Shown one piece after another: positions 8,619 through 15,320 of a stretch of 36,950 nt of DNA (its first letter is position 1; each line of letters starts with the position of its first letter). Origin of the DNA: CAYFZR01 sp046760505 [NCBI: Candidatus Hydrothermarchaeota archaeon] (GTDB lineage: Archaea > CAYFZR01); contig JBHIEG010000020.1 in assembly GCA_046760505.1 (NCBI GenBank), positions 1 through 36,950 of the forward strand, written 5' to 3'. The translations under genes and the position numbers were made by a program. The notes under the pieces were generated by a model that worked only from the letters and a program-made list of their open reading frames with translations, searched no databases and was not told where the DNA came from.

Positions 8619-9053
8619 TTAAACCAGCTCATCCAACACGTTCTTTATTGTCTCTTTACTTTGATAGCCTACCAAAGTCCTGAATAGTTCCCCCTTTTTA
8701 TTGAAGAATATCAGCGTTGGAAGATTTCTTACTCCGTATTCCTTTACCAGATCTAGCTCGGTGTCGGCATTTACGGTTAAAATATTTGCTTTCCCTCGAT
8801 ATTCTTCCTTGAGTTCCTTCATAAAGGGAGCCATGCGTCTACAAGGTATGCACCAATCTGCGGCAAATTCCAAGAGAGTGGGCATGCCGCTTTTCAGAGC
8901 TTTCTCAAATTTATAGGGAGTGTAATCATATATTATCTTGGGTAAATCTTTTTCAGGTTTATTTTTCGAGGTGCTTCCGCTAACATGAAAAATATATCCT
9001 ATGGCGATTATAGCTGCAACCGCAACCACTATCATCCATTTATTGGGGCGCAT
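8619..9053 (-). CDS. Membrane-tethered thioredoxin (CIPC), CcmG/TlpA-like role
   Basis: About 144 residues: an N-terminal TM anchor (7-24), a short linker and a thioredoxin domain with WCIPC (Cys68, Cys71), a GVRNLPTLIFF cis-Pro loop and a terminal helix. The lead-in IIYDYTPYKFEKALKSGMPT matches the other two thioredoxin paralogues nearby. ATG 9053 has GGTTGAT just upstream; a TTG at 9065 would fall almost at the predicted transcription start. It directly precedes ccdA, so it is likely the CcdA-reduced thioredoxin that resolves apocytochrome or CcmH disulfides, the job of CcmG/ResA in bacteria. Substrate assignment is inference. Confidence 0.84.
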   Translation of the reverse strand: MRPNKWMIVVAVAAIIAIGYIFHVSGSTSKNKPEKDLPKIIYDYTPYKFEKALKSGMPTLLEFAADWCIPCRRMAPFMKELKEEYRGKANILTVNADTELDLVKEYGVRNLPTLIFFNKKGELFRTLVGYQSKETIKNVLDELV

Positions 9054-9082
9054 TCCATCAACCAAGTAAATTTACGTGGAAA

Positions 9083-9097
9083 TTATATATAAATAAT
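9083..9097 (-). promoter_or_regulatory. TATA box of the CIPC thioredoxin-ccdA unit
   Basis: On the minus strand ATTATTTATATATAA is a strong TATA element. Its centre lies about 25 bp from 9065, so transcription would begin roughly there, giving a leader of about 12 nt that includes the GGTTGAT ribosome site before ATG 9053. Confidence 0.55.
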
Positions 9098-9150
9098 TAA
9101 TCAATGTTTAGATTTTGAGTCTATACATAGTATATAAAATTTATGGAATA

Positions 9151-10452
9151 TTAAAATTGATACCTCGCTGCTAAGGCAACAAAAAATAAAAAGATCAGTA
9201 TTCCAAAAGCTATTATGATCTTAGAGAAAGATAAGGAGCCATATTCAGCTTCAGATTCTTTTGAAACCGATATGGGTATTTCCTCTGTTGATACGAACTT
9301 CTCATCACCCAAGTGTGAGTAAATAAGATTTGCCCTGGGAATATTGTAGTTACCCTCCTTCAATGGTTTTATTATGTAACTATATGTCTTCGACTCCCCT
9401 GTGCCCAGTCTATCTTGAATATATAAATTGCCATAAATGACCTCAAAATTTTTAGGTATGCTATCTACTATTTTAATATCGACATCTCTATCCAATTTGT
9501 TCTCCACCCTTAAAAGCACAACTACCTCTTCGCCAACTGATGGAGTAAAACTTTCTACGGTCTTTGTTATGGTTAAACCTTCTATACTTTTTTCCATGAC
9601 GTTTTTATCTTTAGAGGGTTCTGCGATCTTCTTTTCTCCAAGCAATTTATACGGTGTAGAGGAAGGTAATTCCACACTCAAACCTATTCTATCAAAACTT
9701 ATGTTCAGCAGAGTTACCTTAGCCTTTCCAGCGAGAAACGTCTCCCCGACATTTCTCGGTATGGATAGACTCTCTATTTTCTCACCCATGGAGTAAACTG
9801 CTATGACTGCTCTTTCCATTTTTTTGTCTGTACCAATAAATTCTAACCAGAAGTTTTCATAACTGAATTTCTCGCCTAGAGATAGAAAGCCTTCGTAACT
9901 TCCCTTACTTTGTTTCAATACTACTCCCTTGGGCTCATAAATGGGGGTTAACTCGTATTTAGGTTTGGATTTTTTTATTTCTTTGGGGATCTCTTCAATT
10001 TTTTCTCCCTTTATTAATTTTCTTAGGACAAATTCAATATCCTCTTTCTCCTGATATCCAACCAGAGTTAAAACCTTCCTTCCATATTTATCAAAGAAAG
10101 TAAAGGTGGGAAGATAGCGTTCACCGTACTTCCTCGAAAGTTCAAGTCCCTCTTCAGTATCCACGTTGACGGTAATTATGTCTACCATGCCTTCGTATTC
10201 CGCTCTTAATGCCCTTATGGTTGGAACCATCATCCTACACGCGCCGCATCTGTCTGCAGAGAAATCCACCATCGTGGGCCTTCCATTGTAAAGTTTTGAG
10301 TTAAAGGTCTCCGGAGAATAATCGTAGTATATTCCTGCGGGACTTACATACCCTTCAGAACTTTTAGTTTCTTCGGCAAATAAGGGGTTCAATGAAATTA
10401 TAACTGAAATGAGGTTAATTAAGGTAAATAAAATCAAATGCTTGCGTGTCAT
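9151..10452 (-). CDS. Membrane-anchored thioredoxin (CGAC) with DUF11/CARDB-like domain
   Basis: About 433 residues: signal peptide (1-26), thioredoxin domain with DFSADRCGAC (Cys69, Cys72) and RYLPTFTFF, a beta-rich middle (about 165-280), a DUF11/CARDB-like sandwich (about 290-395) and a C-terminal TM helix. It is a paralogue of the protein at 6498-7766 with the same order of domains and the shared YYDYSPETF lead-in. The start is uncertain: ATG 10452 gives a tidy signal peptide, ATG 10464 would be nearly leaderless relative to the TATA box, and TTG/ATG codons further up lie within the promoter. It faces the Fe-S operon across a 183-bp divergent gap. Likely an outward-facing disulfide reductase or chaperone; substrate unknown. 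Confidence 0.77.
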   Translation of the reverse strand: MTRKHLILFTLINLISVIISLNPLFAEETKSSEGYVSPAGIYYDYSPETFNSKLYNGRPTMVDFSADRCGACRMMVPTIRALRAEYEGMVDIITVNVDTEEGLELSRKYGERYLPTFTFFDKYGRKVLTLVGYQEKEDIEFVLRKLIKGEKIEEIPKEIKKSKPKYELTPIYEPKGVVLKQSKGSYEGFLSLGEKFSYENFWLEFIGTDKKMERAVIAVYSMGEKIESLSIPRNVGETFLAGKAKVTLLNISFDRIGLSVELPSSTPYKLLGEKKIAEPSKDKNVMEKSIEGLTITKTVESFTPSVGEEVVVLLRVENKLDRDVDIKIVDSIPKNFEVIYGNLYIQDRLGTGESKTYSYIIKPLKEGNYNIPRANLIYSHLGDEKFVSTEEIPISVSKESEAEYGSLSFSKIIIAFGILIFLFFVALAARYQF

Positions 10453-10485
10453 CTTCCATATCATGCAAATTAGAGTGTTAAACCT

Positions 10486-10496
10486 TCTATTTAAAA
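10486..10496 (-). promoter_or_regulatory. TATA box for the CGAC thioredoxin gene
   Basis: ATTTTAAATAG on the minus strand lies about 25 bp before 10466, which predicts a start just ahead of ATG 10464 and a very short leader for ATG 10452. Confidence 0.45.
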
Positions 10497-10634
10497 TGTA
10501 TGCCACAAACTATTCTACCAAACAGTTAAAGATAAAAAAAATCTAGGATCCCAATTTTTTTTATACATAATTCAATTATACAAGACCTAACATATTTTTA
10601 GAATGGAATGACCCTTTTTTCTTCCGTTAATATA

Positions 10635-10683
10635 CCGAAATTTTTTTATACCGTATCTCCTCAAGCACTAACCAAGAGAGGTG
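10635..10683 (+). promoter_or_regulatory. Promoter and ribosome site of the Fe-S operon
   Basis: CCGAAATTTTTTTATA (10635-10650) has a purine-rich BRE-like run followed by a TATA box, predicting transcription from about 10672. GAGGTG (10678-10683) then lies 6 nt before TTG 10690, which fixes the unusual TTG start. A second copy of TTTTTTTATAC lies upstream at about 10555-10566. Confidence 0.55.
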
Positions 10684-10689
10684 TAGTGT

Positions 10690-11244
10690 TTGACAGGTAT
10701 TGAAATGCCTAAATCATTCTTGAGACTTAATGTGGTAGCCTTTAATCTCATTGCTGCTTTCTTAGGAAGTTTGGTTATTACAGCAGCAAGATCAGGACAT
10801 CTCCAATCTCTTATATGTTATGAATGCAGGGCTTGCATGACCGAATGTCCGAGAGGAATAGACCCCACTGGTTTTGAAGTCGCGGCGAGATCTTATAACG
10901 CGAATAGATACCATATTCTAAGAGGTGTTGAACTCACTGTGGAAGAGGCCCTCGCCTTGGATCCAGGCATGAGGGTAAGGGCTAAGTTTGCGGATGGCAC
11001 ATTGGATTCTAATAAATTAACTGTTTCTGATGTAAAGAAAAGAATTGAGAGAAAAGAAAAAGTGATCGTAGACGGTAGAGAGTACAATTACGATGATGTG
11101 AGGGAGGTTTATTCAGAGGAAATGCGTGCAAAGGATGTGGCACAGTTTTGTGTTAGATGTGGTCTCTGCGAGAAAAATTGTCCGGCTTCTCTCCGAATTC
11201 TTGAGATAATAGATGATCTAAGGGTTGATGGTAAGTTCAGGTGA
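10690..11244 (+). CDS. HdrC-like membrane-associated two-cluster 4Fe-4S protein
   Basis: A 184-residue protein with one N-terminal hydrophobic helix (about 13-33) and two CxxCxxCxxxCP motifs (Cys43, 46, 49, 53 and Cys154, 157, 160, 164) bracketing a roughly 100-residue insert. This layout resembles HdrC and the HdrC-like electron-transfer subunits, which pass electrons between a membrane quinone/methanophenazine module and an Fe-S or flavin partner. The start is TTG, supported by GAGGTG 6 nt upstream; ATG 10705 is an alternative. It is first gene of a five-gene operon whose next start overlaps its stop region. No HdrD/HdrB-type CCG-domain partner is in the window, so its redox partner is unknown. 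Confidence 0.8.
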   Translation: MTGIEMPKSFLRLNVVAFNLIAAFLGSLVITAARSGHLQSLICYECRACMTECPRGIDPTGFEVAARSYNANRYHILRGVELTVEEALALDPGMRVRAKFADGTLDSNKLTVSDVKKRIERKEKVIVDGREYNYDDVREVYSEEMRAKDVAQFCVRCGLCEKNCPASLRILEIIDDLRVDGKFR

Positions 11245-11248
11245 TTCT

Positions 11249-11470
11249 ATGGAGGTAAACAAGCATATAGTTATACTTTTGGTCATTATATTCGTCGGGA
11301 TGATCTTGAACAGAAGCGCAGGGGTAACAGAATCTGATAATTTAAAGGCGCTGAAAGGGGATTTAGTAGAACTTGGAGTGATACCCAAGCCGTATGATCC
11401 AAATCTCACCTATCTAACCACTCCTGAGCTCAATATTTCCCACAGAAGTGAGTCAAAAGAAGGTGGATAG
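11249..11470 (+). CDS. Small single-span membrane protein with DPxLxxLxxPxL tail
   Basis: A 73-residue protein of no known family. Residues 6-20 form one TM helix or uncleaved signal; the rest is polar. Residues 50-61 (DPNLTYLTTPEL) match the spacing of a motif in the next protein. ATG 11249 is chosen because AGGTGAT lies immediately before it; the previous gene's TGA is part of that ribosome site, which implies coupled translation. It may be a small accessory subunit that docks the Fe-S proteins to the membrane (inferred from context). Confidence 0.7.
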   Translation: MEVNKHIVILLVIIFVGMILNRSAGVTESDNLKALKGDLVELGVIPKPYDPNLTYLTTPELNISHRSESKEGG

Positions 11471-11471
11471 C

Positions 11472-11672
11472 ATGCGAGAAAAAATTTCCGAGAGAGATAT
11501 ATCAAGAAGATCTTTTATAAAAGGAGCAGGAGCATTGGGAGTTCTGTCAATCGTTCCTCTAGCGAGTAAATCAGATTCTAAAGTTATAGAGAATAAAATT
11601 AAGGGAAGTGTAGAATCCATTGATCCCAAACTTAATCATCTCTCAAGACCTAAATTAGAGGTTGTAAAATGA
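11472..11672 (+). CDS. Very small Tat-signal protein without a cofactor domain
   Basis: A 66-residue protein that is largely a twin-arginine signal: SRRSFIK at residues 11-17 followed by a hydrophobic stretch to about residue 30. The remaining 35 residues contain DPKLNHLSRPKL (51-62), which parallels DPNLTYLTTPEL in the preceding protein, and no cysteine. Tat export normally serves folded cofactor proteins, so such a short passenger is odd. It may hitch-hike with, or escort, a folded Fe-S partner. ATG 11472 follows GGTGGAT; the stop overlaps the next start as ATGA. It could also be a remnant signal of a lost larger subunit, though the conserved tail argues against decay. Confidence 0.72.
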   Translation: MREKISERDISRRSFIKGAGALGVLSIVPLASKSDSKVIENKIKGSVESIDPKLNHLSRPKLEVVK

Positions 11673-12250
11673 TCAGGATCTTCGTCGGAAAAGATCTCAG
11701 CGGGAGGTACATCAAAAGAAATAATGTGGATATATTTGTTCCCAGGCTAATGAAGGTCTATGCAATAGATAGGGAAGGCAGGCATGTTGTGAAGGAAAAA
11801 TTCGTGGACAGAGAGGGGTACATAACGCTAAAGGAAAAAGTAGGAGACGAAGCGGAATGGGCACTAAAATACCTGGAAGTGAAAAACGATAAAGTATATC
11901 CTATCCCACCTATCCTAGGGACTACCCAGCAAAGGTTTGAGGAAGGAGTTGATATGTACGAACTTCTCTTAGATGCAAAGAAAAGCGGTAGACCCTATGG
12001 TGTGCAGAAATGCACCTATCCTATCTGCATAGGAAGATGCGTTCAAATATGTCCAACTGACGCGATCACAATGTCAACGGAAGAATTCAGAGAGACAGGA
12101 AAAATATTTCCAAAAATAGATGATAAGAAGTGCATAAAATGCGGGCTATGCATAGAGGCTTGCGGATTCGAGGCGATATATCAAAAGAAAGAGGCTATTA
12201 GAGAGACAACAAGATTTGAGAGAGAATCCTTGGGTGAGGTTAGCAGATGA
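11669..12250 (+). CDS. Cytoplasmic-type two-cluster ferredoxin with atypical Cys spacing
   Basis: A 193-residue soluble protein without a signal. Residues 1-110 are a family-unassigned N-terminal domain. Residues 113-175 resemble NrfC/DmsB-type ferredoxin modules, but the first motif is C115-x4-C120-x3-C124-x3-C128-P rather than Cx2Cx2Cx3CP or the DmsB Cx2Cx4Cx3CP. The second is C155-x2-C158-x2-C161-x3-C165 and lacks the usual following proline. It probably carries two clusters linking the HdrC-like and NapG-like proteins. Because it lacks its own Tat signal, it may be exported with the small Tat protein encoded just upstream. Both ends overlap neighbours by ATGA, so the gene is translationally coupled. 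Confidence 0.78.
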   Translation: MIRIFVGKDLSGRYIKRNNVDIFVPRLMKVYAIDREGRHVVKEKFVDREGYITLKEKVGDEAEWALKYLEVKNDKVYPIPPILGTTQQRFEEGVDMYELLLDAKKSGRPYGVQKCTYPICIGRCVQICPTDAITMSTEEFRETGKIFPKIDDKKCIKCGLCIEACGFEAIYQKKEAIRETTRFERESLGEVSR

Positions 12251-12756
12251 AGAAGACATCTTTTGAAGGATTGTCTAGGAGAGGTTTCTTAAGGATAACG
12301 CTTGAAACGGCTACAACGGCAATAATCGCTATGGTTCTTCTAGGAGAACTTGTTGTAAGTCGTGAAAATGCTCCATCTGTAATCAATGAGAAAAACGAGA
12401 CTGTTAAAGCAAAATTCATCGAATTCAAAGGTGAGCCAAAATTAGCACCTCCCGGAGCAATAGATGATTTTCTCTCTACGTGCGCAAGATGCGGTATCTG
12501 CGTTGAGGTCTGTCCGGTTGGTGTGCTAAGTCTTTATGATGTAGGTTACCCCATACTAACAAAAAAAGAAGAATGCATCTCATGGGTTAAGGAGAAGGAG
12601 CACTTCGAGTTAGAAAAATGCGGTCTCTGTGTGGCAAACTGCCCCACCGGGGCTCTGAGAGGTAAACGCGATTACCAATTTAAGTGGGTTCAATCCAAAT
12701 TACCTGCAAAACCCAAAAGATGGGTGGTTGGTCCCCGGAAAGGGACTAAAGAATAG
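12247..12756 (+). CDS. NapG-like Tat-exported 4Fe-4S ferredoxin
   Basis: A 169-residue protein with a Tat signal (SRRGFLR at 10-16 and a hydrophobic run to about 38). Ferredoxin motifs: CARCGICVEVCPVG (Cx2Cx2Cx3CP), a distant cysteine in EECISW, and CGLCVANCPTGA, as in the NapG/MauM group that carries electrons to periplasmic reductases. A basic tail follows. Its ATG overlaps the previous stop as ATGA, and it is last in the operon. NapG usually works with NapH (membrane) and NapA (molybdenum catalytic subunit). Neither is present, so the electron acceptor is unknown. The resemblance is to the family; a nitrate-specific role is not implied. Confidence 0.83.
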   Translation: MKKTSFEGLSRRGFLRITLETATTAIIAMVLLGELVVSRENAPSVINEKNETVKAKFIEFKGEPKLAPPGAIDDFLSTCARCGICVEVCPVGVLSLYDVGYPILTKKEECISWVKEKEHFELEKCGLCVANCPTGALRGKRDYQFKWVQSKLPAKPKRWVVGPRKGTKE

Positions 12757-12803
12757 GTGAATATGACAAAAAATATTAATGATTTCTCCTATTCCTTTAG
12801 GAT

Positions 12804-13139
12804 ATGTTGTGGAAGAAATTCCTGTTTGACTTTGCACTTGGTGGACTGATAGTAGCAATAGTTGTTCTTGTGGCAAATGTCATAAATCCCGTGATAGCAG
12901 GAATAATAGCGGCCATGCCTATAAGGCTTGCTACCTCGCTTTTTTTGATAAAATTTCATGAAGGAGAATACGCTGCAGTTGAGGCCTGTCGAGGAATCCT
13001 CCATGGAGCAGTTGGTGTCTTAGTATTTGCGATTTCTTTAACCTTGTTAACAAGAAAATTTGAGTTTTACCCGTCTTTTGGGGTTGCCATCGCCTTGTGC
13101 GTGTTCAGTACATACCTAATGTATCACTTCTTGGGTTGA
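12804..13139 (+). CDS. Small four-helix membrane protein (GlpM/DUF3147-like)
   Basis: 111 residues, almost wholly hydrophobic with about four TM helices (6-24, 28-48, 62-84, 91-110) and a conserved-looking polar stretch FHEGEYAAVEACRG in the loop before helix 3. Size and pattern resemble the GlpM/DUF3147 group, whose function is unknown; this assignment is tentative. ATG 12804 is preceded by TTAGGAT. It follows the Fe-S operon by 47 bp and could be its last member or separate. It converges on the nitrilase-family gene. Confidence 0.66.
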   Translation: MLWKKFLFDFALGGLIVAIVVLVANVINPVIAGIIAAMPIRLATSLFLIKFHEGEYAAVEACRGILHGAVGVLVFAISLTLLTRKFEFYPSFGVAIALCVFSTYLMYHFLG

Positions 13140-13166
13140 TGGTACACATTTTTTTAAGATTTAAAA

Positions 13167-13922
13167 CTAGAAATAAAGCTCTTCTCTTCTATCGGAAAAA
13201 ACTCGGATCTTTTTTCTAATATTTTTTATTTCTGATAAATTTATATTTGAAATAACAACTTTTTCCTTGTCTTTACCATCGTCTAATATTTCTCCATCTG
13301 GAGAAACTATTAAGGAGGCGCCAAAATACTTTTCCCCCACGATATTACATGCGCAATGAAATATCTGGTTTTCAATGGCTCTAGCCCTAACCAAAGTACG
13401 CCAAACTTCCTCTCTTGGTTTAGGAAATTGTGCAGGTGTTAAAAGAATATCGATACCCTTTAAGGCAAGGGTCCTTGCTAACTCCGGAAAACGTATCTCA
13501 TAACATATGATTACGCCTATCTTACATCTAGAGGTCTCAAAAATTCCTAAACTATTCCCATGGCTGAAATAATTTTTTTCATTCCCGTATAAATGTGTTT
13601 TTCTGTATTTACCGAGAAAATCCCCGTCCTCAAATAATATGCAGGTGTTATAAAGTTTATCTTCAAATTTTTCGATTATGGTTCCAGAAATAATGACCGA
13701 GTATTCTCTGGAGCATTCCATCATTTTATTGTACGTATCTCCCGGTATCGGTTCAGCGAGTTTATGTATGTTTTCGTAACAAAATCCAGTTGAAAAGACC
13801 TCAGGAAGAAGGATTATTTCACAACCTGATTCTATTGCTTTTTTGGCATATTCAAATGCCTTAGACAAGTTTGCCTCTTTGTTGCATAAATCTATGCCCA
13901 TTTGGATGACAGAGACTTTCAT
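13167..13922 (-). CDS. Carbon-nitrogen hydrolase (nitrilase superfamily, omega-amidase-like)
   Basis: A 251-residue cytosolic enzyme with the complete Glu-Lys-Cys triad: E41 in ILLPEVFSTGF, K108 in GKYRKTHLYG and C140 in VIICYEIRFPE. The EIRFPELAR sequence after the cysteine is typical of the omega-amidase/Nit2-like branch, which hydrolyses small amides such as 2-oxoglutaramate. The true substrate cannot be told from sequence. Length is normal. It is transcribed away from the gamma carbonic anhydrase gene, with a 100-bp divergent gap. Confidence 0.88.
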   Translation of the reverse strand: MKVSVIQMGIDLCNKEANLSKAFEYAKKAIESGCEIILLPEVFSTGFCYENIHKLAEPIPGDTYNKMMECSREYSVIISGTIIEKFEDKLYNTCILFEDGDFLGKYRKTHLYGNEKNYFSHGNSLGIFETSRCKIGVIICYEIRFPELARTLALKGIDILLTPAQFPKPREEVWRTLVRARAIENQIFHCACNIVGEKYFGASLIVSPDGEILDDGKDKEKVVISNINLSEIKNIRKKIRVFSDRREELYF

Positions 13923-14022
13923 CTTATAACCCAGAGAAAATAACGGTGTTGTGAATTTAAAAAAACTTTTGGAGTAGAACTATAACAAAAGTAGAATAAC
14001 GAAAATAAAAGGAGGTGGTTAT

Positions 14023-14547
14023 TTGATCTATGAGTTTGAGGGGATAAAACCTAAACTAAGTAGAAATACTCTCGTATTCCCAAATGCAATCATCGTTGGA
14101 GACGTAAAAATTGGAGAATACACAAGCATCTGGCCAAATGCAGTCATAAGGGGCGATCTTGATAGCGTGAAGATCGGGAAGTATACTCACATACAAGACA
14201 ATGCAGTGGTTCATACAGACTTTGATAGACCTGTAGAAATTGGAGACTACGTAACTATTGCCCATAACGCAGTGATCCACGGCTGTTTGATCGAAGACGA
14301 GGTTGTGGTCGGAATTGGTGCCATAGTGTTAGATGGGGCGAAGGTAAGATCTGGTTCCCTCATTGGGGCAGGCGCCTTGGTAGGACCGAAAAAGGAGATA
14401 CCTGAAAACAGTGTTGTTTTAGGCGTTCCAGGAAAGATAGTACGCAAACAAACAAATGAGGAGAGAAAAAAGATGCTCAATGAAATTACAATCAGATACT
14501 CAGAGTTATTGAAAAGATATGACCCTGATTTTTGGAGGAAAAGATAA
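14023..14547 (+). CDS. Gamma-class carbonic anhydrase-like left-handed beta-helix protein
   Basis: A 174-residue hexapeptide-repeat protein (IGEYTSIWPNAVIRGD, IGKYTHIQDNAVVHTD and further turns) ending in an amphipathic helix. Metal ligands match gamma carbonic anhydrases: H64, H81 and H86 (AHNAVIHG), with the 5-residue gap typical of the second and third ligands. It would hydrate CO2 to bicarbonate or be a relative bound to another metal. It lacks the N-terminal signal of Methanosarcina Cam, so it is cytosolic (CamH-like). The start is TTG 14023 after a strong GGAGGTGG; the nearby ATG is out of frame. Its end comes 19 bp before the crotonase start. Confidence 0.88.
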   Translation: MIYEFEGIKPKLSRNTLVFPNAIIVGDVKIGEYTSIWPNAVIRGDLDSVKIGKYTHIQDNAVVHTDFDRPVEIGDYVTIAHNAVIHGCLIEDEVVVGIGAIVLDGAKVRSGSLIGAGALVGPKKEIPENSVVLGVPGKIVRKQTNEERKKMLNEITIRYSELLKRYDPDFWRKR

Positions 14548-14566
14548 AGCTAGAGGGGTGTTCCAC

Positions 14567-15307
14567 TTGAAAAACCTAGTTCTAGAAAAAGAAAATGGGA
14601 TAATGAAAGTAACTATTAAAAGGCCCGAATACCTCAACGCCCTGAATACAGAAACATTGATGGAGTTAAAAGAGGTTTTAGATAATTTAAAAGAAGATGA
14701 AGAAATAAAAGTAATAATAATCACAGGAGAAGGAAAAGCATTTGTTTCAGGCGCAGATTTATCAGAAATGAGCGAGAAAAATCCTGAAGAAGCTCTGGAA
14801 TTTGCTCTCTTGGGCCAAGAAATTTTTGATGATTTGGAAAGCTTAGAAAAGGTTACAATAGCCATGATAAATGGATACGCTTTGGGAGGTGGCCTAGAAC
14901 TCGCCCTAGCATGTGATATTAGAATAGCTAGTGAAAAAGCAAAGATTGGCTCTCCGGAAGTAAACTTTGCGATATGTCCTGGTTGGGGTGCTACGCAAAG
15001 ATTACCCCGAATAGTAGGGGAAGGGAAGGCACTAGCACTGATACTCACTGGAGAAATGATAAACGCTGATGAGGCTGAAAGGATAGGCTTAATAAATGAA
15101 GTTGTTTCGGAGGAAAATCTTGAGAAAAAGACGATGGAACTGGCAAGGAAAATTGCAGAGAAAAGTTCTTTGGGTATAAAGATGATCAAAAAAGCCTTTA
15201 ATAAGAATAAAAAACTGGGTCTTAATTACGAGGCAACTTTATTCAGCATTTGTTTTTCTACCGGGGAGCCTCAAAGAAGGATGAAGGATTTCTTAAAAAG
15301 AGATTAA
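14567..15307 (+). CDS. Enoyl-CoA hydratase/crotonase family protein
   Basis: 246 residues from TTG 14567, chosen because GAGGGGTG lies 6 nt upstream and the residues before it would overlap the previous gene. Crotonase marks: GKAFVSGADLSEM (oxyanion hole), NGYALGGGLELALACD and IGSPEVNFAICPGWGATQRL. Both glutamates used by true hydratases are present (in GGGLELA and SPEVN), so a hydratase is likely, for instance 3-hydroxybutyryl-CoA dehydration or beta-oxidation. No other acyl-CoA gene is close, so the pathway is open. It probably forms a two-gene unit with the carbonic anhydrase. Confidence 0.88.
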   Translation: MKNLVLEKENGIMKVTIKRPEYLNALNTETLMELKEVLDNLKEDEEIKVIIITGEGKAFVSGADLSEMSEKNPEEALEFALLGQEIFDDLESLEKVTIAMINGYALGGGLELALACDIRIASEKAKIGSPEVNFAICPGWGATQRLPRIVGEGKALALILTGEMINADEAERIGLINEVVSEENLEKKTMELARKIAEKSSLGIKMIKKAFNKNKKLGLNYEATLFSICFSTGEPQRRMKDFLKRD

Positions 15308-15320
15308 AACTGAATAAAGA

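Noticed and set aside
10690-12756. A nitrate reductase (nap) operon
   Set aside because: Only a NapG-like ferredoxin is recognisable; NapA, NapB and NapH are missing, so nitrate reduction is not claimed.
14056-14480. Antisense ORFs within the carbonic anhydrase gene
   Set aside because: They lie wholly opposite a well-supported gene, lack ribosome sites and give no recognisable protein.
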